Shown here piece by piece: positions 1 to 5,566 of a stretch of 5,655 bases of DNA. A program made the translations under genes and the position numbers. The stretch's first letter is position 1; each line of letters opens with the position of its first letter. The notes beneath the pieces are model-generated. The model was not told where the DNA came from. It saw only the letters and a list, made by a program, of their open reading frames with translations, and did no database searches. Source of the stretch: Desulfobacterales bacterium (GTDB lineage: Bacteria; Desulfobacterota; Desulfobacteria; Desulfobacterales; Desulfobacteraceae); the NCBI GenBank assembly GCA_022361135.1, contig JAKSBM010000626.1:1-5655 (forward strand), given 5' to 3'.

Positions 1-880
1 AGCGGGAGGTTTTGCGCAGGCCCCTGGAAAAGGGAATACGCGAGGGCCTTCCCAAAATCTGTCCGCTGCGGGAACGGACAAAGAAGTAGTCGGCCTGGTT
101 TTTTTCATGGATGATGAGTTCCATGAGGATATGGTGGCATAAATGGATGATTTTCCGGGGGGAGCCCTGGGTGGCTCGGTGGATGGCAAGGCAGGCACCC
201 CAGGTGAATGGGGATTGTGGGGCCATGAGTCCGTTGGGGTCCGAGGATGCGGAAATGCGGTGGAAAATTAAATCACGGGTGTCCCTGAATCCCAGGGGGG
301 TGAGTTCGTATCTGAAATTGATCCGATCATTGAAATTATCGTGGCGCTTCAGGGTGATTTTAAATTCCTTCTGGGCAAAGATCGTGATCTGAAGGAGTTT
401 GTGGTCATTGGTTTCGTAATTGAGCAACTCACGCAGGGCTTCCAGGCAGTGGTCCGGGAGCTTTTGTCCTTCGTCAATAATGAGCAGGAGGGTTTTTCCT
501 TCCTCCTGGGCACGGGAAAAAAGATGGGCCTTCAGGATTTCCTTGAGCCGGACGGCCGAAGTCTGGAGAAAATTCGCCGTGCCGGTGAATTGTTCCAATA
601 AAAAGCTGAGGAATTCTTCCTCCGAGGAAAATCCCGGATCAAGGATGAGAACATATTCCAGGTTATCATCGTGGGAAATCCGCTGGATCAACTGCCGGCT
701 GAGTGTGGTTTTTCCCAGCCCCACATCACCAATGACCAGGTTCAGCCCCCGGCGGAGCCTCAGGGCGATTTCCAGTTTTTGCAGGGCTTCGCGATGCTGG
801 TGGGAGTGATAGAACAATCCCGGATCCGGCGTGTTGGAAAAAGGCTCCCTGGTGAAATTGAATGCCTGGTAGTATGACAT
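1..880 (-). CDS. mshM: MSHA/ExeA-type AAA+ ATPase (MshM-like), C-terminus cut by window edge
   Basis: This open frame starts at ATG 880 and runs off the left edge after 293 codons. It opens with a YYQAFNFTREPFSNTPDP segment, the usual N-terminus of ExeA/GspA/MshM ATPases ('F.l...PF...pdp..ly'). Visible motifs are Walker A GDVGLGKT (residues 51-58), Walker B LLLIIDEGQ (131-139, D136/E137), a sensor-1 region with FAQKEF (168-173; the family usually has GQ.EL), a probable arginine finger near R186, and sensor-2 GSPRKI (239-244). The family consists of cytoplasmic or membrane-associated ATPases. ExeA helps place the type II secretin by remodelling peptidoglycan, and MshM is the accessory ATPase of MSHA pili. 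No transmembrane segment or peptidoglycan-binding domain is seen up to the cut, which is nearer to MshM than to long ExeA. The start lies 6 nt after the secretin stop, with an AGGG Shine-Dalgarno (894-891) inside the secretin's 3' end. The family call is firm; the exact role is inferred from synteny. Confidence 0.9.
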   Translation of the reverse strand, partial: MSYYQAFNFTREPFSNTPDPGLFYHSHQHREALQKLEIALRLRRGLNLVIGDVGLGKTTLSRQLIQRISHDDNLEYVLILDPGFSSEEEFLSFLLEQFTGTANFLQTSAVRLKEILKAHLFSRAQEEGKTLLLIIDEGQKLPDHCLEALRELLNYETNDHKLLQITIFAQKEFKITLKRHDNFNDRINFRYELTPLGFRDTRDLIFHRISASSDPNGLMAPQSPFTWGACLAIHRATQGSPRKIIHLCHHILMELIIHEKNQADYFFVRSRSGQILGRPSRIPFSRGLRKTSR

Positions 881-886
881 TGTGCG

Positions 887-2665
887 TTATCCCTGACTCT
901 TTCCGGTGACTTTTACCCTGCCATCCTTGCTGCTGACCGGGGGAAGGGTCCCTGTTTGGGATTTTGTTTCAGGTTTTTTCCGGGGGACGCTCACCGGGCC
1001 AGATGGCCGACCTTCAGTCAGAATATGGGGGGTGATGAAAATCAGCAGTTCTTCCATGTCCTGTCCGTTGTTCTGGCTTCTGAAAAGATAACCCAGGCCG
1101 GGAATATCCTTGAGCCAGGGAACTCCGGCTTCGCCTTCCATGACCTTTTCCTTGTTAAGCCCGCCGATGACCGTGGTCTGGCCGTCAAAGAGATTGACCC
1201 GGGTCTGGGCGTTTTTGGTGATGATGGTGGGGTTGCCGGCCACGGTCCGGGTCCAGTCCAGTTCATCCTTGTGGGTCATGATTTCCAGCCATACGGTTTG
1301 GGGGTCAATGACATGGGGGGTGACTTCCAGCTTGATCACGGCTTTTTTCCACTCGATCTTCACCTCGTCGTCTTCCACGGTCTGGAAGGGGACTTCCTGG
1401 CCGCTTTCGATGATGGCCTTCTGGTGGTCCATGGTGGTGATGGAGGGTTTGGACAGGATGTTGAGCTTGCCTTCCTCTTCCAGGGCGGTGAGTTGGGCAT
1501 AGAGGAGGTAGTCCCCTATTTCCTGGCGCATGAGCCCAAGGGTCATGCCTTTCCAATCTGCTGATCCGGCATTTTCCGAAGAGGGGAAATTGATTCCGGA
1601 GCCCACATTGGGTAGATGGATGATGGGCGTACCGGCGGGTTTGTCATCGGTGGCATTGTCATCGCTGACGAAAAGTCCACCGTCAAATGGCCCCATGGGT
1701 CCACCTATCCAGTTCCGGTTGTCTCCATTGGCATGGAGACCCAATCCACCCCATTGGATGCCCAATTCCTTGGCCGTATCCGAATTGGCCTCCACGATGT
1801 GGGCTTCGATGAGGATCTGACGGCTGGGCCGGTCCAGTTTGGCAATGATGGGGATGATTTGATTGATTTCGTTCTGGGTGGCCTGGATGATGAGGGAATT
1901 GGTGGCCGCATCCATTAAAATGGACCCCCTGAAATCGGGTTTGTTCCCATTCTCCTTGTCCCCTGTCTGGACTGTGTTGGTGGGCCTATCCTTGGCTCCG
2001 GCCTTGAGATAGGTTTCAAGGTTTTCCCGCATGGCGATGAGATCGGCGTAATTGATTTTGATGATGCGGGTGACCAGGGGATCCAATTTGGCCTGTTCCT
2101 GCTGGATGGCCATCATGGCAATGGCATGCTCTTTTTTGCTTTTTTCGAATTTCTGCCGGGCCTCCATCATGGCAATATCCTTATTTAGATCTTCCACGGT
2201 GATGACCCTTAAAATTTTATCCTGCCATTCATAGGTCAGGCCGTAGGTGGCCAGCAATCCTTTGAATGCCTGGTCCCAGGGAATTTTGTCTATGTTGATT
2301 TTGGCACTTCCGGCCACGGTGTCGTTGATCATGATGTTCACGCCGGCGGCCCGGGCCAGGGTTCTAAGGAGTACGGCCACGTCCACGTCATGCATTTTCA
2401 TGGAAACGGGCATGGTGGGAAGAGACGGTAGGTTTTTTTCCATGGGTTTTGTCAATGCCGGCTGGGGCTTCGGCTTGGGTTCAGGGGTTTTAAAATGGTC
2501 GTAGTTCTGGGGCGATGGGGTGCGACCCTTGGTGCTCTCGGCCATGACCCGCCATTTTTCAAAGGGATCGGGCTTTGCTTCTTTTTCACCGGTGGTTTTG
2601 CATCCGGCAACCGAAAGAATGAAGATAAAAACCAAGAGGTGGTAGAAGATCCGTTTCTGTACCAT
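887..2665 (-). CDS. mshL: Lipoprotein secretin of an MSHA-type pilus (MshL/PilQ/GspD superfamily)
   Basis: This is the outer-membrane secretin, the multimeric channel through which the pilus exits. From ATG 2665 it has 592 residues. A basic n-region (MVQKR) and hydrophobic stretch lead to the lipobox VAGC with C22; the +2 residue is Lys, not Asp, so outer-membrane sorting is expected. A Pro-rich linker follows (about 60-75). Next are an STN/N0 domain (about 86-156), a charged helical insert (about 161-193), a secretin_N/NolW-like N1 domain (about 196-278), and the secretin barrel (about 282-549). The barrel carries the signature GVPWLKDIPGLGYLF (514-528) and ends with ELLIFITPHIL. A low-complexity basic tail of about 43 residues closes the protein. 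Start choice: ATG 2665 has AAGGA with a 7-nt spacer and gives a short signal peptide. ATG 2689, 1 nt after the upstream stop and with AGGA/8 nt, is almost as good and adds 8 residues. The open frame reaches back to a TTG at 2710, which is unlikely. One STN plus one N1, lipidation and gene order favour MshL over PilQ (AMIN domains) or GspD (N0-N3). Confidence 0.93.
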   Translation of the reverse strand: MVQKRIFYHLLVFIFILSVAGCKTTGEKEAKPDPFEKWRVMAESTKGRTPSPQNYDHFKTPEPKPKPQPALTKPMEKNLPSLPTMPVSMKMHDVDVAVLLRTLARAAGVNIMINDTVAGSAKINIDKIPWDQAFKGLLATYGLTYEWQDKILRVITVEDLNKDIAMMEARQKFEKSKKEHAIAMMAIQQEQAKLDPLVTRIIKINYADLIAMRENLETYLKAGAKDRPTNTVQTGDKENGNKPDFRGSILMDAATNSLIIQATQNEINQIIPIIAKLDRPSRQILIEAHIVEANSDTAKELGIQWGGLGLHANGDNRNWIGGPMGPFDGGLFVSDDNATDDKPAGTPIIHLPNVGSGINFPSSENAGSADWKGMTLGLMRQEIGDYLLYAQLTALEEEGKLNILSKPSITTMDHQKAIIESGQEVPFQTVEDDEVKIEWKKAVIKLEVTPHVIDPQTVWLEIMTHKDELDWTRTVAGNPTIITKNAQTRVNLFDGQTTVIGGLNKEKVMEGEAGVPWLKDIPGLGYLFRSQNNGQDMEELLIFITPHILTEGRPSGPVSVPRKKPETKSQTGTLPPVSSKDGRVKVTGKSQG

Positions 2666-2672
2666 TTTATTT

Positions 2673-2677
2673 TCCTT
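2673..2677 (-). promoter_or_regulatory. Ribosome binding site supporting the secretin start at 2665
   Basis: AAGGA sits 7 nt before ATG 2665 and gives a protein with a short, typical lipoprotein signal. A competing AGGA (2701-2698) stands 8 nt before ATG 2689, which begins one base after the PilP-like stop. Either start leaves the lipobox Cys in place, so the mature lipoprotein is the same. Confidence 0.5.
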
Positions 2678-2690
2678 AACCGAGTCCATA

Positions 2691-3191
2691 TTAATTTTCC
2701 TGCAGCTCAAGGATGATTTCCCTTTGACTGCTGTTTTTCAGCACAACCTTAGCCGGAGTGATCTGGGAAAGTGTTAGCCCGGTCTCTTTGACCAGTTCTC
2801 CAATGCTGTATTCCATGTTATTGATGACGGCCAGAATATGATCGCCGGCTTGCATAAAACCGGAGTATACAAGGTCGGGTTGATCCGGATCTTCACCTGG
2901 ATCTTCATCGGGTTTCCCTGAATCGGAGGGGGCGGTTCCAAAGGGATCCCGGGGCCAATGGCCTTCTGCCAGGGGAATGATTTCCTTGATTGCCGGCGGT
3001 CCCTCCAGTTTCTGTGTGGATGCCAATTGGGCCATGGCATCGGAGGAAAAGGCTTCGATTTCCTGCCGGGCTTTTAAAGATGTTTCGGATTTGTTTGCAG
3101 AGCCCAGGCGGGGGAGGATCAGGTAGTCCAGGATTCCGTATATTCCAACCAGTGCAGCAATGACGACGATGATTAATTCACGTTTACTCAT
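2691..3191 (-). CDS. PilP/GspC/MshK-like inner-membrane linker protein
   Basis: This is a small bitopic protein of 166 residues. One N-terminal membrane segment (about 5-27, IIVVIAALVGIYGILDYLIL) follows a short MSKRE n-region, so the rest lies in the periplasm. A mainly helical stretch (about 36-60) is followed by the motif WPRDPF (79-84), which is common in PilP/MshK proteins. Then comes an acidic, proline-rich linker (about 89-107) and a small beta-rich C-terminal domain (about 108-166) beginning LVYSGFMQAGDHILAVI. That domain resembles the PilP/GspC homology region ('GI...g...AIIn...y.vGe.v.g..v..I....V.L'). Family knowledge: such domains bind the N0 domain of the secretin and join it to the PilN-PilO/GspL-GspM complex. 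Its position between the PilO-like and secretin genes fits MshK. The ATG at 3191 lies 3 nt beyond the upstream stop with only a weak purine-rich AAAAAGAA before it, suggesting translational coupling. Sequence identity in this family is low, so the call rests on architecture and place. Confidence 0.82.
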   Translation of the reverse strand: MSKRELIIVVIAALVGIYGILDYLILPRLGSANKSETSLKARQEIEAFSSDAMAQLASTQKLEGPPAIKEIIPLAEGHWPRDPFGTAPSDSGKPDEDPGEDPDQPDLVYSGFMQAGDHILAVINNMEYSIGELVKETGLTLSQITPAKVVLKNSSQREIILELQEN

Positions 3192-3194
3192 GGC

Positions 3195-3746
3195 TTAATT
3201 CTTTTTGATATTGATCAATAATTTTGTTTTAAATTTCTTTATTCCTTCCGGGTCCGAGGCAATGGTCAGGGTTTCAATATGATTGAAAAAGGGAAGCGCA
3301 CTGATTTCCACCAGGCAGCTCCTGAAGTCAAACAAATTGCCGTCCAGCTGGATCTCCGTGGAGATGGTGGCGCTTTCGTCGTTGAGTGCGGACAGGTCAA
3401 TGCTGTTTTCCGAAACGATCATGTTGTGGGACCAGGCGATCTCAGTGAATATTTCGCTGAGGCGGATGATGGCCTTTCTCTCCAGCGGGTTGCGTTCAGG
3501 GGTGGGGAGTTGGGGGACGAAGGGGGTGTCTGCAATGACCTTGGCCCTGGCGAAAATGGGGAAGAGCGCCTTTTGTCTTTCCAATTCCAGGGCCGCTGTG
3601 GTGCGTTTTTTTTCCGACTGGGTCATCCGGTTGTATTGGGGCCATAGGAGACCAGCCAACACCAGAACCACCAGGAGTGTGCCCGTGAATATCAGGCCCA
3701 GGGTGAATCGGGGGAGTTTTCTGGATTGTGCTGTTTCCAAATTCAT
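3195..3746 (-). CDS. PilO/GspM/MshJ-like inner-membrane assembly protein
   Basis: From ATG 3746 this protein has 183 residues. Residues about 14-35 form one membrane helix (LGLIFTGTLLVVLVLAGLLW) after a basic cytosolic tip. A charged heptad-like segment (about 39-67, with SEKKRTTAALELERQK) is a probable coiled coil. The C-terminal part (about 88-183) has the alternating helix/strand pattern of the PilO/GspM ferredoxin-like fold: IQLDGNLFDFRSCLVEIS, then PFFNHIETLTI, then a final strand KFKTKLLINIKK. PilO-type proteins pair with PilN and bind PilP to form the periplasmic alignment complex; here the partner would be the C-terminal half of the upstream fusion. The length is close to usual for PilO/GspM/MshJ. 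Start choice: ATG 3746 overlaps the upstream TGA by one base (TGATG) and has GGAG (3758-3755) with an 8-nt spacer. A TTG three bases upstream is also open but worse. The fold class is well supported. Whether to call it PilO, GspM or MshJ depends on the locus; MshJ fits the order. Confidence 0.85.
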   Translation of the reverse strand: MNLETAQSRKLPRFTLGLIFTGTLLVVLVLAGLLWPQYNRMTQSEKKRTTAALELERQKALFPIFARAKVIADTPFVPQLPTPERNPLERKAIIRLSEIFTEIAWSHNMIVSENSIDLSALNDESATISTEIQLDGNLFDFRSCLVEISALPFFNHIETLTIASDPEGIKKFKTKLLINIKKN

Positions 3747-5425
3747 CAATGTATCTCCATTTCTGCGGTGAAGGCCAGGAAGCTGGTGTCTCCTGTTTTC
3801 TCGATTTTTTTCTGGGAGAGTTGGATGTTCTTAAACAAAGGAGAATCCCCGAGTTTGATAACATAGTCGGTGAGGGTGGACTCCAGATTATTAAACTGGT
3901 CGACGACCACGCCCTGGATCATCAAATTGGGCTGGGCTGGAGACGTACTTTTGATTTTTTTATCCGGTTGGGGGGGCGCAAGCCTGGCATCCAAATGGGT
4001 GATGCGTACCTTGTCCGGCGTCAGGTTGCTGATTTCACCCACAACGGCCAAGGGGAGGTAATCCTTGGCATATTGGGTCATGGCATTGGTCTTGTCCCTG
4101 GCTTTTTGGATTTGGGCCGTGAGAATATCCGGGGTCACACTGGGGACGAATTGTGCCAATTGATTTTCCAATTTTTGAATTTGCCTCTGGTTGTCCAGGC
4201 TCTCCTGCCTGAATTCAGTCCAGACACCGATGCACATGGCCAGGCAAAGGAGAAACGCACCGGAAATGATAAAGTCCCTTTTCCTGTTTTTCTTTTCCAC
4301 CTCTTTTTCCACATGTGTGTAGAGGAAATTGGGTGTCTCCTTGGGGGTTGAAAGGGCAATTCCCATGGCCGGGATGACACCGGTTCGCTGGGAGGGCGTC
4401 TGGGGCATTCTGATATTCAGGGTTTCTCCAATCTCGTTGAATGGGAGAAATTTTTTGATTTTTCCCTGGAGCTGCTCTTCGGCAAACTCTTTAAACGCTT
4501 GACAATCGTCCAATTCGCCCGAAAGAAAATAGGTGCCGATGGGGGTGTCGGGGGACAGATGGTGATTAAAATAATCCCCGGTGGCAGATATTCGACCGGT
4601 CAGGCGTTGGGCCGATTGGGACATGAGCTGGAAGTTCGCATCTGCAGAAGAGGTGAGGGTGGAGAGAAAATTTAATTCCTGGCTGATTTCCGGCCCCGGG
4701 CTGTCCGTTTGGTAGTCCTGGTACTCCTGGAGCAGATTGGATACCCCGGTCCGGATGTGGCGGGATAGAAGGATGTTTCCATTGGAGAAGCAGGAAATGT
4801 CGGAATGATTCCGATCAATGTGGACCACAGCCGCAGATGTTGTTGTGGTATCCAGTTCCGGATTTTTATTTCGCATGAAGTTTTGGATGGCGAAGGGAAA
4901 GGCTGTAATACCTTTGAGATTCAGGCCGGCCCGGGTGAAGACGGACTGGATCAGATCAATGCGGTTTTTATCTCCGGCATAGGCCAGGATATTCATTTTT
5001 TGGACCCCATCCCTTTGGAGTTTGCCAAGGACTTGGTAATCAAAAAGCTCTGTGCTTTCTTCAAACTCCACCTTGTTTTTCAGGCCCCAGAATGCAGCAT
5101 TGTATATTTTGGATTCCCGCAACTCCGGTATTTCAATGGGTCTCAGCTTCAGGTGTCCGGCATCAAGGCAGGTCCAAAGGGAGGTATTCTTATGATTTCT
5201 CAAAAACCGGGTTACGGTCTCTTTTAAATGAAGGTGAAATTCGGGATGGCCAATACCAACACCGGTTGGCAAAGGATTATGATTCCATTTAATTACTTTG
5301 GGGGGCGAGGACATTTTTTCCCGGCCCACAAGTGCCAGGGAAATGTGCTGGTCACCAATGAAAATGCCGGCGGTCAACCCTTTTTTGAGCTGGGTATTCA
5401 TGGAGACGGCTTGGTTGTGTTCCAT
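3746..5425 (-). CDS. PilM-PilN fusion (GspL/MshI-like) pilus assembly protein
   Basis: From ATG 5425 this protein has 559 residues and joins two parts that are separate in type IVa pili. The N-terminal part (about 17-360) is a PilM-like actin/FtsA-fold domain. It has a first strand pair GIFIGDQHISLALVG (20-34), a second nucleotide-region-like segment AAVVHIDRNHSDISCF (198-213), and FLSGEL (300-305) at the adenosine-motif place. The C-terminal part is PilN-like: PNFLY (365-369) resembling the PilN 'INLLP' peptide, a basic EKKNRKRD stretch (377-384), a membrane helix (about 385-402), a coiled coil (about 405-447) and a ferredoxin-like periplasmic domain (about 455-559) interrupted by a Pro/Lys-rich loop near 484-498. 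The whole has the GspL plan: cytoplasmic actin-like domain, one membrane pass, periplasmic domain. It would anchor the PilO-like partner encoded just downstream. ATG 5425 has GGAAGAG 5 nt upstream. The frame is open back to TTG 5524, and ATG 5401 is an alternative without a good ribosome site. The key Asp and Gly residues of ATP-binding motifs look replaced. Confidence 0.87.
   Translation of the reverse strand: MEHNQAVSMNTQLKKGLTAGIFIGDQHISLALVGREKMSSPPKVIKWNHNPLPTGVGIGHPEFHLHLKETVTRFLRNHKNTSLWTCLDAGHLKLRPIEIPELRESKIYNAAFWGLKNKVEFEESTELFDYQVLGKLQRDGVQKMNILAYAGDKNRIDLIQSVFTRAGLNLKGITAFPFAIQNFMRNKNPELDTTTTSAAVVHIDRNHSDISCFSNGNILLSRHIRTGVSNLLQEYQDYQTDSPGPEISQELNFLSTLTSSADANFQLMSQSAQRLTGRISATGDYFNHHLSPDTPIGTYFLSGELDDCQAFKEFAEEQLQGKIKKFLPFNEIGETLNIRMPQTPSQRTGVIPAMGIALSTPKETPNFLYTHVEKEVEKKNRKRDFIISGAFLLCLAMCIGVWTEFRQESLDNQRQIQKLENQLAQFVPSVTPDILTAQIQKARDKTNAMTQYAKDYLPLAVVGEISNLTPDKVRITHLDARLAPPQPDKKIKSTSPAQPNLMIQGVVVDQFNNLESTLTDYVIKLGDSPLFKNIQLSQKKIEKTGDTSFLAFTAEMEIH
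3755..3758 (-). promoter_or_regulatory. Ribosome binding site of the PilO-like gene
   Basis: GGAG lies inside the last codons of the PilM-PilN fusion gene, 8 nt before ATG 3746. It decides between that ATG and the TTG three bases further upstream. Together with the one-base TGATG stop/start overlap, it supports translational coupling of the two interacting partners. Confidence 0.6.
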
Positions 5426-5516
5426 ATTTGCTCTTCCAGGGATGGGGTCTTGTGAAGGACTTGGAGCAGACCGGATGGTGTTGAGTAGCTTTTCCGTGGA
5501 ATTTGTCAAATTGTGA

Positions 5517-5533
5517 GTCCTCAAAACGTCCTC
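5517..5533. repeat. Pair of GTCCTC direct repeats with 11-bp spacing
   Basis: GTCCTC at 5517-5522 recurs at 5528-5533, one helical turn apart, each near a TTGTG on the same strand (5511-5515 and 5535-5539). Same-face spacing is typical of tandem regulator sites, but the elements are short and this is only a candidate. Confidence 0.2.
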
Positions 5534-5542
5534 TTTGTGCGA

Positions 5543-5566
5543 GTAAAGTTTTTATGGGTAAAGTTT
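5543..5566. repeat. 9-bp direct repeat in the operon leader
   Basis: GTAAAGTTT occurs at 5543-5551 and again at 5558-5566, a 15-bp period. On the operon's strand this reads AAACTTTAC twice. It lies in the presumed untranslated leader, downstream of the candidate promoter, and spans the possible start codon of the divergent plus-strand frame. It could be a regulator site; no function is established. Confidence 0.3.

Noticed and set aside
111..877. Several overlapping plus-strand frames near the left edge
   Set aside because: The minus strand here encodes an AAA+ ATPase with intact Walker A, Walker B and sensor motifs, so these frames are shadows.
956..1564. Long plus-strand open frame (202 codons) opposite the secretin gene
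   Set aside because: It mirrors the secretin codons on the other strand, has no recognisable domain or ribosome site, and the minus-strand protein is clearly a conserved family.
2690..2710. Secretin start at TTG 2710
   Set aside because: It would put extra polar residues and a Cys before the signal peptide, and two ATG starts with good ribosome sites lie downstream.
3728..4351. Long plus-strand open frame (207 codons) opposite the PilN-like half
   Set aside because: It is antisense to a well-supported gene and reads as low-complexity Gly/Leu/Phe-rich sequence typical of a reverse-strand shadow.
887..5425. Reading the cluster as a type II secretion (gspC-D-L-M) operon
   Set aside because: The secretin has a single N1-type domain and its own lipobox, there are no gspE-K pseudopilin genes between components, and the order matches msh rather than gsp. 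Individual folds are shared, so it remains a distant alternative.
5426..5524. 33-residue N-terminal extension of the PilM-PilN protein from TTG 5524
   Set aside because: TTG is a rare start, the extension is polar and Pro/Ser-rich with no domain match, and ATG 5425 has a GGAAGAG ribosome site just before the conserved fold begins.
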